Of a stretch of 13,638 bases of DNA, positions 7,601 to 13,604 are shown piece by piece (the first letter of the stretch is position 1; every line of letters starts with the position of its first letter). The DNA comes from Candidatus Tariuqbacter arcticus. GTDB taxonomy: Bacteria; Electryoneota; Tariuqbacteria; Tariuqbacterales; Tariuqbacteraceae. The notes below the pieces were generated by a model. That model was not told the DNA's origin. It was given only the letters and a program-made list of their open reading frames with translations, and ran no database searches. Location of the stretch: NCBI GenBank assembly GCA_013202315.1, contig JABMRZ010000369.1, forward strand, positions 1-13,638, read 5' to 3'. Made by a program: the position numbers and the translations under genes.

Positions 7601-7978
7601 ACCGTCCGCATAGACGGCGACACCGACATCCCCGGCAACCCCATTCCCACTGTGCCGGTGGATATCACCGGAGTAATCAGTCAATACGATTATTCTTCTC
7701 CTTATTTCGAGGGCTACCAACTACTGCCGCGGTTCGTAACCGATATTGTTGAAAGCAGCGCTCCGGGCATCGTGGATGTAGTGATTACCATTATAGATGA
7801 TGATGTGCATCTCGATTGGTCTGTCGTTCCGGGCGCGACCCTCTATCACATCTATGCCAGCGATTTCCCCTACAGCGGTTTTATCGAAATGGGCTCCACA
7901 ACAGATAATTGGTACCTGGTTGAAGATGTTATTGTCGGTGAAACAGCAAGGCACTTCTATGTTACATATGAAAATTAA
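4640..7978 (+). CDS. Large secreted protein: lamin-tail domain, Ig-like domains and three OB-fold-type repeats
   Basis: An 1112-residue protein. A signal peptide (residues 1-21, cleavage likely after TANA) precedes a lamin-tail domain (about 22-120, with VIINELYYD and HEFLELYNN). An Ig-like domain follows (about 199-298). Repeat unit 1 spans 306-509, a second Ig-like domain 514-624, repeat unit 2 632-829 and repeat unit 3 837-1036. An FN3-like end (about 1043-1112) stops at FYVTYEN. Each unit starts with an OB-fold of the YhcR/DUF5689 kind (TIEG(I/L)(I/V)T ... Q-D-A-T-x-G-I-A-x-Y ... IGDxVxxxGWxGFYxGLT) and continues with a second beta module (DTD-I-x-GxxIPT ... QYD ... EGYQLxPRF). No nuclease or other catalytic domain is visible and there is no C-terminal sorting tail. 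Such proteins are exported; binding to DNA, glycan or surface is plausible but unproven. Transcription ends at the strong terminator after 8000. Confidence 0.8.
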   Translation: MKRLIIISLLLTFSAFLTANAAVIINELYYDHPVGDTGHEFLELYNNVAEDVDLTGWQVQWGGTDFYYGTWDFPAGTIIAAGDYLLLGGEFTEADFGVVPDHIYNFGFQNGGTATDGVRITDEVINPTDPYYDTNLYDEPNSNNLRGDDADPGLELCPDVDAGHSLERVVVGVDNNLAADWFDNDAPTPTRSATAVPPVIHWTMNYPEIIAPFEEVAVMDSVTDDGTIVSGTVYYSVNGVDWNTDDMAYDIDLGWWVGWVAAQTAGTEVWYYVSATDNDGLTTLDPPDAPASYYTYTVDDLVLSPTIAEIRVNDPDLMPLYMDSLFIIEGIVTCTNEYGIAGPAYIQDATAGLAVYNANWFESLHIEIGDCVRVYGWMGFYNGLTELVAEPDTGDPNPSVVWLGDGVPVEAEVIVPTQMGEDYEGELIMFPDAVILGSGNFPLTSNATYNVVVGSDTATMYIDKDTDIAGMPIPTGTVNITGIHGQFDDYTAPYDGGYQIIPRMYSDFETTGDPPPFIGDVTQEPQVVTPEDEVNITALIYDNSGLLATELWYQITVDEWVMTELFDDGLHGDGAAGDSVFGAYIPAQVEGATVEYYLYAEDDANQVTLNPVEGAANPFSYTVTTPGVITSIIEVREIDENFYPVNYGNLYTVCGIITAGSEFGSSGTAFLQDETAGIAFYDYLVTTSGMAIGDSVELTGYVDFYYGLIQLADEPYPGTGEPSITILSSGNDVTYATVAGSDLGETYEGQLVKINDVQFIDTGTFSGSTNYTVAADGDTFTIRIDTDTNIPGNAIPTEPVDIIGCLGQYDSSSPYDEGYQLMPRFMDDFLEPAVVTPIATVRENDPDGSPVNIDQMFTIEGLITVSQQFSSPTYSGPAHMQDATGGIALYDSPVTMFGEIGDMVRITGWVGFYSGLTQMVDEPGTGTAPTVEILSSGNPVEAAAITPGDIGEDTEAELVVIGNCAFIDTGTFSGNTNYDVVCGADTFTVRIDGDTDIPGNPIPTVPVDITGVISQYDYSSPYFEGYQLLPRFVTDIVESSAPGIVDVVITIIDDDVHLDWSVVPGATLYHIYASDFPYSGFIEMGSTTDNWYLVEDVIVGETARHFYVTYEN
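5555..7747 (+). repeat. Three in-gene repeats of about 600 bases encoding paired beta modules
   Basis: The units lie at 5555-6166, 6533-7126 and 7148-7747. Units 2 and 3 are the closest, sharing protein blocks such as ILSSGN and FIDTGTFSG.TNY, but their codons differ at many synonymous positions, so the duplication is old. Unit 1 lacks those blocks and is separated from unit 2 by an Ig-like domain, while units 2 and 3 are almost adjacent. Confidence 0.75.
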
Positions 7979-8000
7979 GATGACCATATAAACCTTAACG

Positions 8001-8034
8001 CCCCGGCTGGGCTTTCCAGCCGGGGATTTTTTTT
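8001..8034 (+). terminator. Strong intrinsic terminator
   Basis: A perfect 10-base GC-rich stem (CCCCGGCTGG, 8001-8010; CCAGCCGGGG, 8016-8025) with the 5-base loop GCTTT is followed by A and eight T residues (8027-8034). It starts 22 bases after the stop codon at 7978. No A-run precedes the stem, so it should act on the + strand only and separate the two secreted-protein genes. Confidence 0.93.
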
Positions 8035-8130
8035 CGCTATAATTTGCGATATAGGTTCAATTTGTATATATTGTTGTTTTAAATCACAACAGCGATTATT
8101 CTCCAAATCACTATTCGATTTAAAGGGAGT

Positions 8131-10179
8131 ATGAGAGAAGCCTTTTGTATTATATTTCTGCTTGCCGTAGTGAAACCCACCGCCGCCATTGATGATTACT
8201 GGCATTATACCGATGTGGGCGCATTAGGGATGACGATTACGAATTTCGGGGTGCTGGGACAGGGATATAATATCGAAGGTCAGCCGTCGTGCTGGTATAA
8301 GATGCCCCCGGCGGCGGAAACGGAACAGATTGAACATTTATCATACGGCGGTTTGTGGGTCGGCGGGATAAAAAATTCGATGTCCTATGTTTCCACCGGG
8401 ATAGTCGATGGGGTGTTCGAGTATTCCGAAGGCGGATGGGAATTCACCAACAGCGCCGATCCCGGCGATACCATCAAGATTCGTTCCACCTTTCGCGATT
8501 CGCCCTATTATTCGCCCGATGCGGTGTCTCAGCTTGATTTCGTATGCGATTTCACCGACAGCAATTTGGCGGTGCCGGGCACATCCCCGCCGGTGTTCAT
8601 ACCGGAACATTATCCGATGGGGATAAATGTTCACCTGGAAACTTACGCCTGGAACTATTCTTACGCTGAAGCGTTTGTTATTTTAAACTACACCATTCGT
8701 AATTACAGCGGCGAACCCATCGATTCGGTTCATATAGGATTATGGATTGACGAATCGCCGGCGAATATGAATTACACCGATAAATACGCTCCCGGCGGCG
8801 GCGGCTTCACCTGGTACGATAATCTGGTCAGCTACGACCCTATCAGACGGATGTCATACGCCTTCGACGCTGACGGCGATGATGGTTGGACGAAGAGTTA
8901 TTTGGGCATCAGACCGCTGGGGGTGGAAAATCAAGACGGCGCTGTGAACGATTGGGAAGTATTTCATCGTCAATGGGTTTGGAACCGCGCCACCAGTCTG
9001 GAATATCCCGACTTCGTGATGCCCACCGATGATGGTCAACGCTTTGAAAATATGTCTTCGCAGTATATCGGGATCATCCCCGATTCCGTAAGTGACGCCG
9101 ATTCCTGGATGGTATTGAACTGTGTCGGTTCTTTGGGGACCTTGGAGCCGTGTGATTGGGATGCGGACACCACCGACGGCGATTTCCCTAATTTTGAAGC
9201 AGGCGATATCGATTGTGATGGAGACAGCCTGTTTGATGAATATCACTTGACGGTCGTTTATGCGGTAATTTGCGGACTATGGGCGACCGGCGGTGACGAT
9301 TCCGAAGCGCGCCGAGAAAATTTGAACCTCAACGCCGAATGGGCGATGACCACATATTTGAATGACTATCAACTGCCGGAACCGCCGCCTTCACCGGCTT
9401 TGAAGATAATTCCCGGTGAAAGCCGAGTCGATTTATACTGGAATAATTCACCGGAATCGTTCATCGACCCGATAAGCGGAGCGGCGGACTTTGAAGGCTA
9501 CCGGATATACGGGGCGCGGAAGACTTATTACGGCGAAGACCCCTTCACCCTGCTGCTGGAATTGGACCGGGACGATGACAATATCGGCTTCAACACCGGT
9601 TTTTCAATGGTAGAATACGACACCATAATCGAAGGATTCCAATATGATTATCATTTCGCTGATATCGGGGTGCCGAACGGCTGGCCCGGGCGCTTGATGT
9701 ATTCGGTTACCGCATTCGACCAGGGCGACCCGCAAAATAACCTGGAAAGCCTGGAAAGCGCTGTCAATGAGAATTTAGTCTACGCCTATGCCGGAGCCAG
9801 GACCGCTGAAGAGACCGGCAGGAAGGTATCGGTCTATCCCAATCCTTATCGGGGGAGGGCGGCTTGGGACGGATTCAGCGAAACGGAACGGTTGATATAT
9901 TTTCAGAATCTGCCCTCCGATTGCGAAGTGCGCATCTTCACTCTGGCGGGCGATTTGGTGGATAAATTTGAACACCACGCTTCGACTTATGATGGAAGCG
10001 ATGTCGCCAGCCTCGCCCCTTCATTGTCGGGCATGCAGGTGGAATTTTCCGGCGGCCAGCACGGCTGGGATTTGATTACTATGCACCAGGAAGCGATTGC
10101 GTCTGGTTTATACTTGTTCACCGTGAAGGATTTGAACAATGGGGAAGTTCAAGTGGGAAAATTTTTAATAATAAAGTAG
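8131..10179 (+). CDS. Secreted protein with C-terminal type IX-sorting/FlgD-like domain
   Basis: A 682-residue protein. A short signal peptide (FCIIFLLAVV core, likely cleaved after PTAA at 19) is followed by YWHYTDVGALGMTITNFG (23-40) and HLSYGGLWVGGI (69-80), an opening seen, from memory, in uncharacterised large proteins of FCB-group candidate phyla. Beta-rich sequence runs to about 410. It includes an Asp-rich stretch, DWDADTTDGD...DIDCDGDSLFDE (342-370), that could bind calcium. An FN3-like domain follows (about 421-528). The C-terminal domain (566-682) opens with VSVYPNPYRG and ends GLYLFTVKDLNNGE...GKFLIIK, the pattern of T9SS type A sorting or FlgD-like domains, so surface attachment or release is inferred. 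GGGAG (8125-8129) is only 1 base from the ATG, unusually close, but the signal peptide supports this start and the frame is closed at 8080-8082. It forms its own transcription unit after the terminator. Confidence 0.75.
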   Translation: MREAFCIIFLLAVVKPTAAIDDYWHYTDVGALGMTITNFGVLGQGYNIEGQPSCWYKMPPAAETEQIEHLSYGGLWVGGIKNSMSYVSTGIVDGVFEYSEGGWEFTNSADPGDTIKIRSTFRDSPYYSPDAVSQLDFVCDFTDSNLAVPGTSPPVFIPEHYPMGINVHLETYAWNYSYAEAFVILNYTIRNYSGEPIDSVHIGLWIDESPANMNYTDKYAPGGGGFTWYDNLVSYDPIRRMSYAFDADGDDGWTKSYLGIRPLGVENQDGAVNDWEVFHRQWVWNRATSLEYPDFVMPTDDGQRFENMSSQYIGIIPDSVSDADSWMVLNCVGSLGTLEPCDWDADTTDGDFPNFEAGDIDCDGDSLFDEYHLTVVYAVICGLWATGGDDSEARRENLNLNAEWAMTTYLNDYQLPEPPPSPALKIIPGESRVDLYWNNSPESFIDPISGAADFEGYRIYGARKTYYGEDPFTLLLELDRDDDNIGFNTGFSMVEYDTIIEGFQYDYHFADIGVPNGWPGRLMYSVTAFDQGDPQNNLESLESAVNENLVYAYAGARTAEETGRKVSVYPNPYRGRAAWDGFSETERLIYFQNLPSDCEVRIFTLAGDLVDKFEHHASTYDGSDVASLAPSLSGMQVEFSGGQHGWDLITMHQEAIASGLYLFTVKDLNNGEVQVGKFLIIK

Positions 10180-10218
10180 GCTTTGGGCTATAGGCTGTAG
10201 GCTGTGGGATATTGGGAG

Positions 10219-10278
10219 TTCGGTGTTCCTTGTTCATCATTCATTATTCCTTTTTTAGTTCCGGATTGTCCGGGTAGG
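10219..10278 (+). repeat. Dispersed repeat, copy B (right half only)
   Basis: It matches copy A from 4174 onwards: 19 identical bases (10219-10237 / 4174-4192), then TTTTTAGTTCCGG (10252-10264 / 4206-4218) and TTGTCCGGG (10266-10274 / 4220-4228), with a single-base insertion overall. The left arm is missing. In its place (10171-10218) stands a GGCT-rich stretch with two TAGGCTG copies (10191-10204). Same orientation as copies A and C. Confidence 0.65.
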
Positions 10279-10295
10279 ATAATACAGAGATTATC
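10278..10295. promoter_or_regulatory. Operator-like palindrome upstream of the corrinoid protein gene
   Basis: GATAAT and ATTATC form a perfect 6-base inverted repeat around ACAGAG. The left half is also a good -10-like hexamer, though only a poor -35 (TTAGTT, 10255-10260) lies 17 bases before it. A regulator site overlapping a promoter is possible. The short length makes chance a serious alternative. Confidence 0.25.
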
Positions 10296-10350
10296 AGTGG
10301 AGGTGGAACATACTAACAGAATAATTGGTAACAACTCTTTTTAAATCGAA

Positions 10351-11004
10351 ATGACGCAAAAAAAACTCTTGCTAAGAATGCGTCAAGCTGTCATTGATGG
10401 TATGATCGAAGACGCAAAAAGCCTGGCGGAAGAATGGCTCGGAATTGAGGGGTCGAATCCGATCGAAGCGGTTGAAAAGGGGCTCACGCCGGGCATAAAC
10501 GAAGTGGGAAGGCTCTACGAAGATGGAGTCTATTTCCTTCCCGAACTAATAGCTTCTTCGGAGGCGATGAAAGCCGCTTTAAATATTTTGAGGCCGGCGA
10601 TAACTTCGGGTGAGGGACCCTTGGAGAAGGGGGTTGTCCTAATGGCGACTATTGAAGGGGACATCCACGAAATCGGTAAATCCATAGTATCCGCCATCTT
10701 GGAGGCTCACGGTTTCCGTGTATTTGATTTGGGCGCAAATGTGAAGCTGGATACAATATACAAGAAGATTAAAACCATAAAGCCCGATGTAGTCGGCTTG
10801 TCAGCGTTGTTGACCACTACTATGGTAAATCAAAAGCGCGCAGTTGAACATATCCAAAAAGAAGGCTATGATGTTAAAGTTATAGTCGGCGGGGCGCCGG
10901 TGACCAGAGCCTGGGCGGAAGAAATCGGAGCCGACGGCTATGGGAAGGATGCCTTTGAAGCGGCTGAAATCGTCCAAGAATTAATGCATAAAAAATCTGA
11001 TTAA
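10351..11004 (+). CDS. Standalone corrinoid (cobalamin-binding) protein, MtbC/MttC type
   Basis: A 217-residue cytoplasmic protein with the classic two-domain corrinoid layout. A helical B12-binding cap (about 8-85, with TPGINEVGRLYEDGVYFLPEL at 46-66) precedes a Rossmann-like B12-binding domain (about 93-215). The lower-ligand motif D104-x-H106-x-x-G109 (GDIHEIGK) is intact, as are the partner segments SALLTTTM (151-158) and GGAPVT (180-185). Family members carry methyl groups between a substrate-specific methyltransferase and tetrahydrofolate or coenzyme M, as in methylamine, methanol or methoxy-compound use. Neither a substrate methyltransferase nor a reactivase is present in the window, so the pathway is unknown; other roles (methionine synthase module, light or B12 sensing) are less likely given the layout. 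The ATG at 10351 is the first start after the stop at 10342-10344 and has no Shine-Dalgarno sequence. ATG at 10378 (residue 10) is an alternative. Confidence 0.88.
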   Translation: MTQKKLLLRMRQAVIDGMIEDAKSLAEEWLGIEGSNPIEAVEKGLTPGINEVGRLYEDGVYFLPELIASSEAMKAALNILRPAITSGEGPLEKGVVLMATIEGDIHEIGKSIVSAILEAHGFRVFDLGANVKLDTIYKKIKTIKPDVVGLSALLTTTMVNQKRAVEHIQKEGYDVKVIVGGAPVTRAWAEEIGADGYGKDAFEAAEIVQELMHKKSD

Positions 11005-11103
11005 TAAGCAAGACAATTTAATATGAAAAAAACTGTTATCTTCCTTGAGACTTGAGACCTGATACATACAGCTATCAATATCACAATTATTACATTTCAA
11101 CCT

Positions 11104-11634
11104 ATGGATAGATTTTTCAAGAACATACTTCTTTTAATCTTCGTGGTGGTGTTAATCACCGGGGTTTTCTTCGGGACCCGGGGCTGCGGGTTAGTTAAGA
11201 CTTCCAATTCCCCTTTTTCCTCGCTGTCGAATCAGCGGGCGCTTATGGGACCGGTGTTGGCTTTAAAAAACCGGCAGTTGATATTAAATCCCGGCAGTGG
11301 TATGTGGAAGAGAATCGACGCATCGAATGATGACTGGGAAACGGAGGCGATTTATTTATTAGAGCGCCGGCTGAGTGAAGTTTTGGATACTATACTGTTT
11401 CTTGATGGTATTCCGAAGAGTGATATTACTGACTTCATATTACAATCCGTTACCTTAAAGTTATCGTCTTTGGATTTGGAGAAACTGTGCATCGGTGAGA
11501 CCAGTCTCTCTTTAAATATCACCGATTTCATTCTCTCGCATCGAAATCTTATGAAGCCGGGGGTTTCATCGATGATCGATTCGCTGCTTTTTGGTAAACG
11601 GACGGGAATATCACTTCAGACGGGGAATTTCTAA
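11104..11634 (+). CDS. Membrane-anchored protein of unknown function
   Basis: A 176-residue protein I do not recognise. One N-terminal hydrophobic segment (about 7-24, LLLIFVVVLITGVFFG) is followed by a 150-residue tail predicted outside the cytoplasm. Cys28 follows GTRG, which does not fit a lipoprotein box (no Leu at -3), so a simple membrane anchor is more likely. ITDFIL occurs twice, at 108-113 and 139-144, hinting at a short internal repeat. No Shine-Dalgarno sequence precedes the ATG. The gap before it (11005-11103) holds CTTGAGA in tandem but no recognised signal. Neighbours on both sides are functionally unrelated and give no clue. Base composition is like the other genes, so the reading frame is probably real. 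Confidence 0.55.
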   Translation: MDRFFKNILLLIFVVVLITGVFFGTRGCGLVKTSNSPFSSLSNQRALMGPVLALKNRQLILNPGSGMWKRIDASNDDWETEAIYLLERRLSEVLDTILFLDGIPKSDITDFILQSVTLKLSSLDLEKLCIGETSLSLNITDFILSHRNLMKPGVSSMIDSLLFGKRTGISLQTGNF

Positions 11635-11685
11635 TACATTAATGCTGATATTCGTATCTCTTATAGTTGACGATAGTCTTGAATA

Positions 11686-11809
11686 ACGAATACCGAATAT
11701 CGAACAAGGAAAGTTGAAGAACTGGGAATTCGATAACTTGTCACGATACTTTGGGGTTCAGTATTAATTGTTGGTTATTACTTGTATATTTTGCTTCGTC
11801 CGTGTAAGG
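11686..11809 (+). repeat. Dispersed palindromic repeat, copy C
   Basis: It matches copy A with identical spacing: CGAATATCGAACAAGGAA (11694-11711 / 4111-4128) and GAATTCGATAACTTGTC (11726-11742 / 4143-4159) both sit at an offset of 7583. The central hairpin and right arm are eroded, and the palindromic tail is recognisable only as CTTCGTCCGTGTAAGG (11794-11809) after a roughly 7-base loss. It ends 33 bases before the methyltransferase start. Confidence 0.65.
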
Positions 11810-11842
11810 ACAAGATAAACATACAATTGAGGGTTTCCGGTT

Positions 11843-12577
11843 TTGGTCTTGAAATCCATAGTCGGTGGTGAAAATTGTTACCGCAATAAAGCTTACTGTG
11901 TGGATAATCGAGAGCTGTTTCCTCGGATACCGGACGAGTCTGTTGATTTGATACTGACCGATCCGCCTTATAAAGATTACCAGAGCAACCGTCCGGTGGT
12001 GAATCCTCGGCAGAAGAAGATAGAACGGACGGATTTCGATCTGCCGTTTTTCATTGAACAGAGTTTTCGGGTGTTGAGAAACGGCGCACATTTTTATTGC
12101 TTCTGCGACCATCAGACCTTTTCGGAAATTAAGGCGGAAATTGAGCGGTTATTCACCTATAAGAACTGTCTGGTTTGGGTGAAGAATAATCACGGTTCGG
12201 GTGATTTGAAAGGTAATTGGGCTCCGCAATATGAATTCATCATCTTCGGGGCAAAGGGCAAGGGGCGGCATTTGAATCCACCCCGCCCTTCCAATGTGCT
12301 GGAATTTCCCAAGGTACCCAATGAGAAATTTTCGCACGGCACGGTCAAACCAGCGCCGTTGCTGCGGCGGATAATCGAAGCTTCCACCAAGCCGGATGAA
12401 CTGGTGCTTGACCCGTATGCCGGTGTGATGTCCACCGCTGCCGCCTGCATAGAAACCGGCAGAGCCTACTTGATGATTGAAAAAGATGAAAATTTCTTTC
12501 AGATGGGGGAAAAGAGACTGGGAGAATTGATGAACCCGCTGCGCAGACAGATAAATTTGTTTAAAACATCTTCTTGA
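11843..12577 (+). CDS. Solitary beta-class DNA methyltransferase (N6_N4_Mtase family)
   Basis: A 244-residue enzyme that should methylate adenine N6 (or cytosine N4) using S-adenosylmethionine. The catalytic motif IV, DPPY (40-43, in LILTDPPYKDY), comes first. The variable middle part (about 105-160) probably reads the target site. SHGTVKPAPLLRRII (164-178) is motif X, and VLDPYAGVMSTAA (188-200) is motif I, giving the beta-class order. Motif I differs from the common DPFxGSGTT: Tyr replaces Phe and Val-Met replaces Ser-Gly, which could alter cofactor binding. The start is TTG at 11843, with GAGGG (11829-11833) 9 bases upstream; TTG at 11849 is an alternative, and the frame is closed at 11828-11830. 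No restriction enzyme or specificity subunit is adjacent, so it is solitary here. Phage or mobile origin is possible. It ends 34 bases before kdsD and may share its transcript. Confidence 0.88.
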   Translation: MVLKSIVGGENCYRNKAYCVDNRELFPRIPDESVDLILTDPPYKDYQSNRPVVNPRQKKIERTDFDLPFFIEQSFRVLRNGAHFYCFCDHQTFSEIKAEIERLFTYKNCLVWVKNNHGSGDLKGNWAPQYEFIIFGAKGKGRHLNPPRPSNVLEFPKVPNEKFSHGTVKPAPLLRRIIEASTKPDELVLDPYAGVMSTAAACIETGRAYLMIEKDENFFQMGEKRLGELMNPLRRQINLFKTSS

Positions 12578-12611
12578 ATGTCGAACATCAGAGATGAAAC
12601 AATATTTATAA

Positions 12612-13604
12612 ATGGAATTAAACGAACAAGAACTTAAGTGGCTTAAATTTGCCCGGGAAGCTTTACGGACTGAATCTGAAGCGATAATCGCCGCCGCTGA
12701 TCGATTGGACAGCAATTTCATCAAAGCGGTGAAAATAATATTGAGCCACCCGGGCAAGGTGGTGGTCAGTGGAGTGGGGAAATCCGGTCATATCGGGCAG
12801 AAAATCGTCGCTACTTTATGCTGCACCGGCACTCAAGCGGTTTTCCTTCACGCAGTGGAAGCGGTTCACGGCGATTTGGGGATTTACACTCCCGGCGATC
12901 CTACAATACTCATATCCAAGAGCGGCAGCACCGCCGAGTTGATCCGGTTAGTGCCGATATTACGGCAGTTCAATTCGCCTTTAATCAGCATAGTGGGCAA
13001 CCTAAGTTCACCTTTGGCTCAAAGAGTGGATGTGGTCATAGATGGCAGGGTAATGAAAGAAGCTGACCCTTTAGGCGTAGTGCCCACTTCCAGCGCCGCT
13101 GTCGCTTTGACTCTGGGCGATGTACTGGCTTCGGTTCTGATGTATGCACGGCATTTTACCGAGCAGGATTTCGCCCGTTATCATCCCGGCGGGCAATTAG
13201 GCAGGAATTTGGGGCTTACGGTTAAAGATGTTATGCACAGCGGGGACAGTGTCGCCTGGGTTAAAGCCAATGAACCCCTGCGAGGGATAGTAAAAGCGAT
13301 GACTGAATATCCACTCGGAGCGGCTTGCGCAATCAATGAAGAAGGAACATTGGAAGGGTTAATCACCGATGGTGATTTGCGGCGATTAATGCTCGATTTC
13401 AAAGATCACACTAATATCCGCGCTAAGGATATTATGACCAAATCGCCGGTTACGGTCTCGCCGCAGATGTCCTTAAAAGAGGCTTTGCATTTGATGGAAG
13501 ACCGTGCGTCCCAGATTTCAGTGCTGCCGGTGGTTGACAGTTCCACCAAGAAGTGTTTGGGTTTGGTGCGTTTGCACGATATATATTTGCCGACTCTATA
13601 TTAA
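12612..13604 (+). CDS. kdsD: Arabinose-5-phosphate isomerase (KpsF/GutQ/KdsD family)
   Basis: A 330-residue protein of full family length. It interconverts ribulose 5-phosphate and arabinose 5-phosphate, the first step to KDO for LPS or capsule, in the cytoplasm. The SIS domain (about 37-175) contains GVGKSGHIGQKI (54-65), HAVEAVHGDLG (80-90), ISKSGSTAEL (101-110) and PTSSAAVALTLGD (158-170), then YHPGGQLGRNL (190-200). Two CBS domains follow (about 205-263 and 271-328), which regulate or assemble the tetramer. Residues reported as important in E. coli KdsD (K59, H88, E111, E152, H193) each have a counterpart at a constant offset of two: K57, H86, E109, E150 and H191. The enzyme should therefore be active. 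KdsD, KpsF and GutQ cannot be told apart from sequence alone; as no capsule or glucitol operon adjoins it, KdsD is preferred. The ATG has no Shine-Dalgarno sequence, and no terminator is seen before the window ends. Confidence 0.93.
   Translation: MELNEQELKWLKFAREALRTESEAIIAAADRLDSNFIKAVKIILSHPGKVVVSGVGKSGHIGQKIVATLCCTGTQAVFLHAVEAVHGDLGIYTPGDPTILISKSGSTAELIRLVPILRQFNSPLISIVGNLSSPLAQRVDVVIDGRVMKEADPLGVVPTSSAAVALTLGDVLASVLMYARHFTEQDFARYHPGGQLGRNLGLTVKDVMHSGDSVAWVKANEPLRGIVKAMTEYPLGAACAINEEGTLEGLITDGDLRRLMLDFKDHTNIRAKDIMTKSPVTVSPQMSLKEALHLMEDRASQISVLPVVDSSTKKCLGLVRLHDIYLPTLY

Noticed and set aside
5555..7747. CRISPR-like or recent tandem repeat in the large gene
   Set aside because: The units are about 600 bases, keep one reading frame and are diverged at synonymous sites, so they are old protein-domain duplications.
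5951..7987. Minus-strand open frames of 86-150 codons over the large secreted protein gene (for example 5951-6403, 6866-7276, 7313-7720)
   Set aside because: They mirror a strongly supported + strand gene with signal peptide and domain repeats. Similar frames arise at equivalent places in the repeat units and their products look like no protein family.
10299..10306. GGAGGTGG, a strong Shine-Dalgarno-like sequence before the corrinoid gene
   Set aside because: No start codon follows at a usable distance, and it is 44 bases from the ATG at 10351 with an in-frame stop at 10342-10344 between.
10180..10350. Cobalamin riboswitch upstream of the corrinoid protein
   Set aside because: Much of the 171-base gap is repeat copy B and I could not find a B12-box-like sequence. 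The remaining length is too short for a full cobalamin riboswitch.
11185..11187. Cys28 of the unknown membrane protein as a lipoprotein cysteine
   Set aside because: The preceding residues GTRG do not fit a lipobox, which needs a Leu-like residue at -3.
12149..12757. Minus-strand frame of 202 codons opposite the methyltransferase and kdsD start
   Set aside because: It crosses two well-supported genes on the other strand and shows no recognisable motif.
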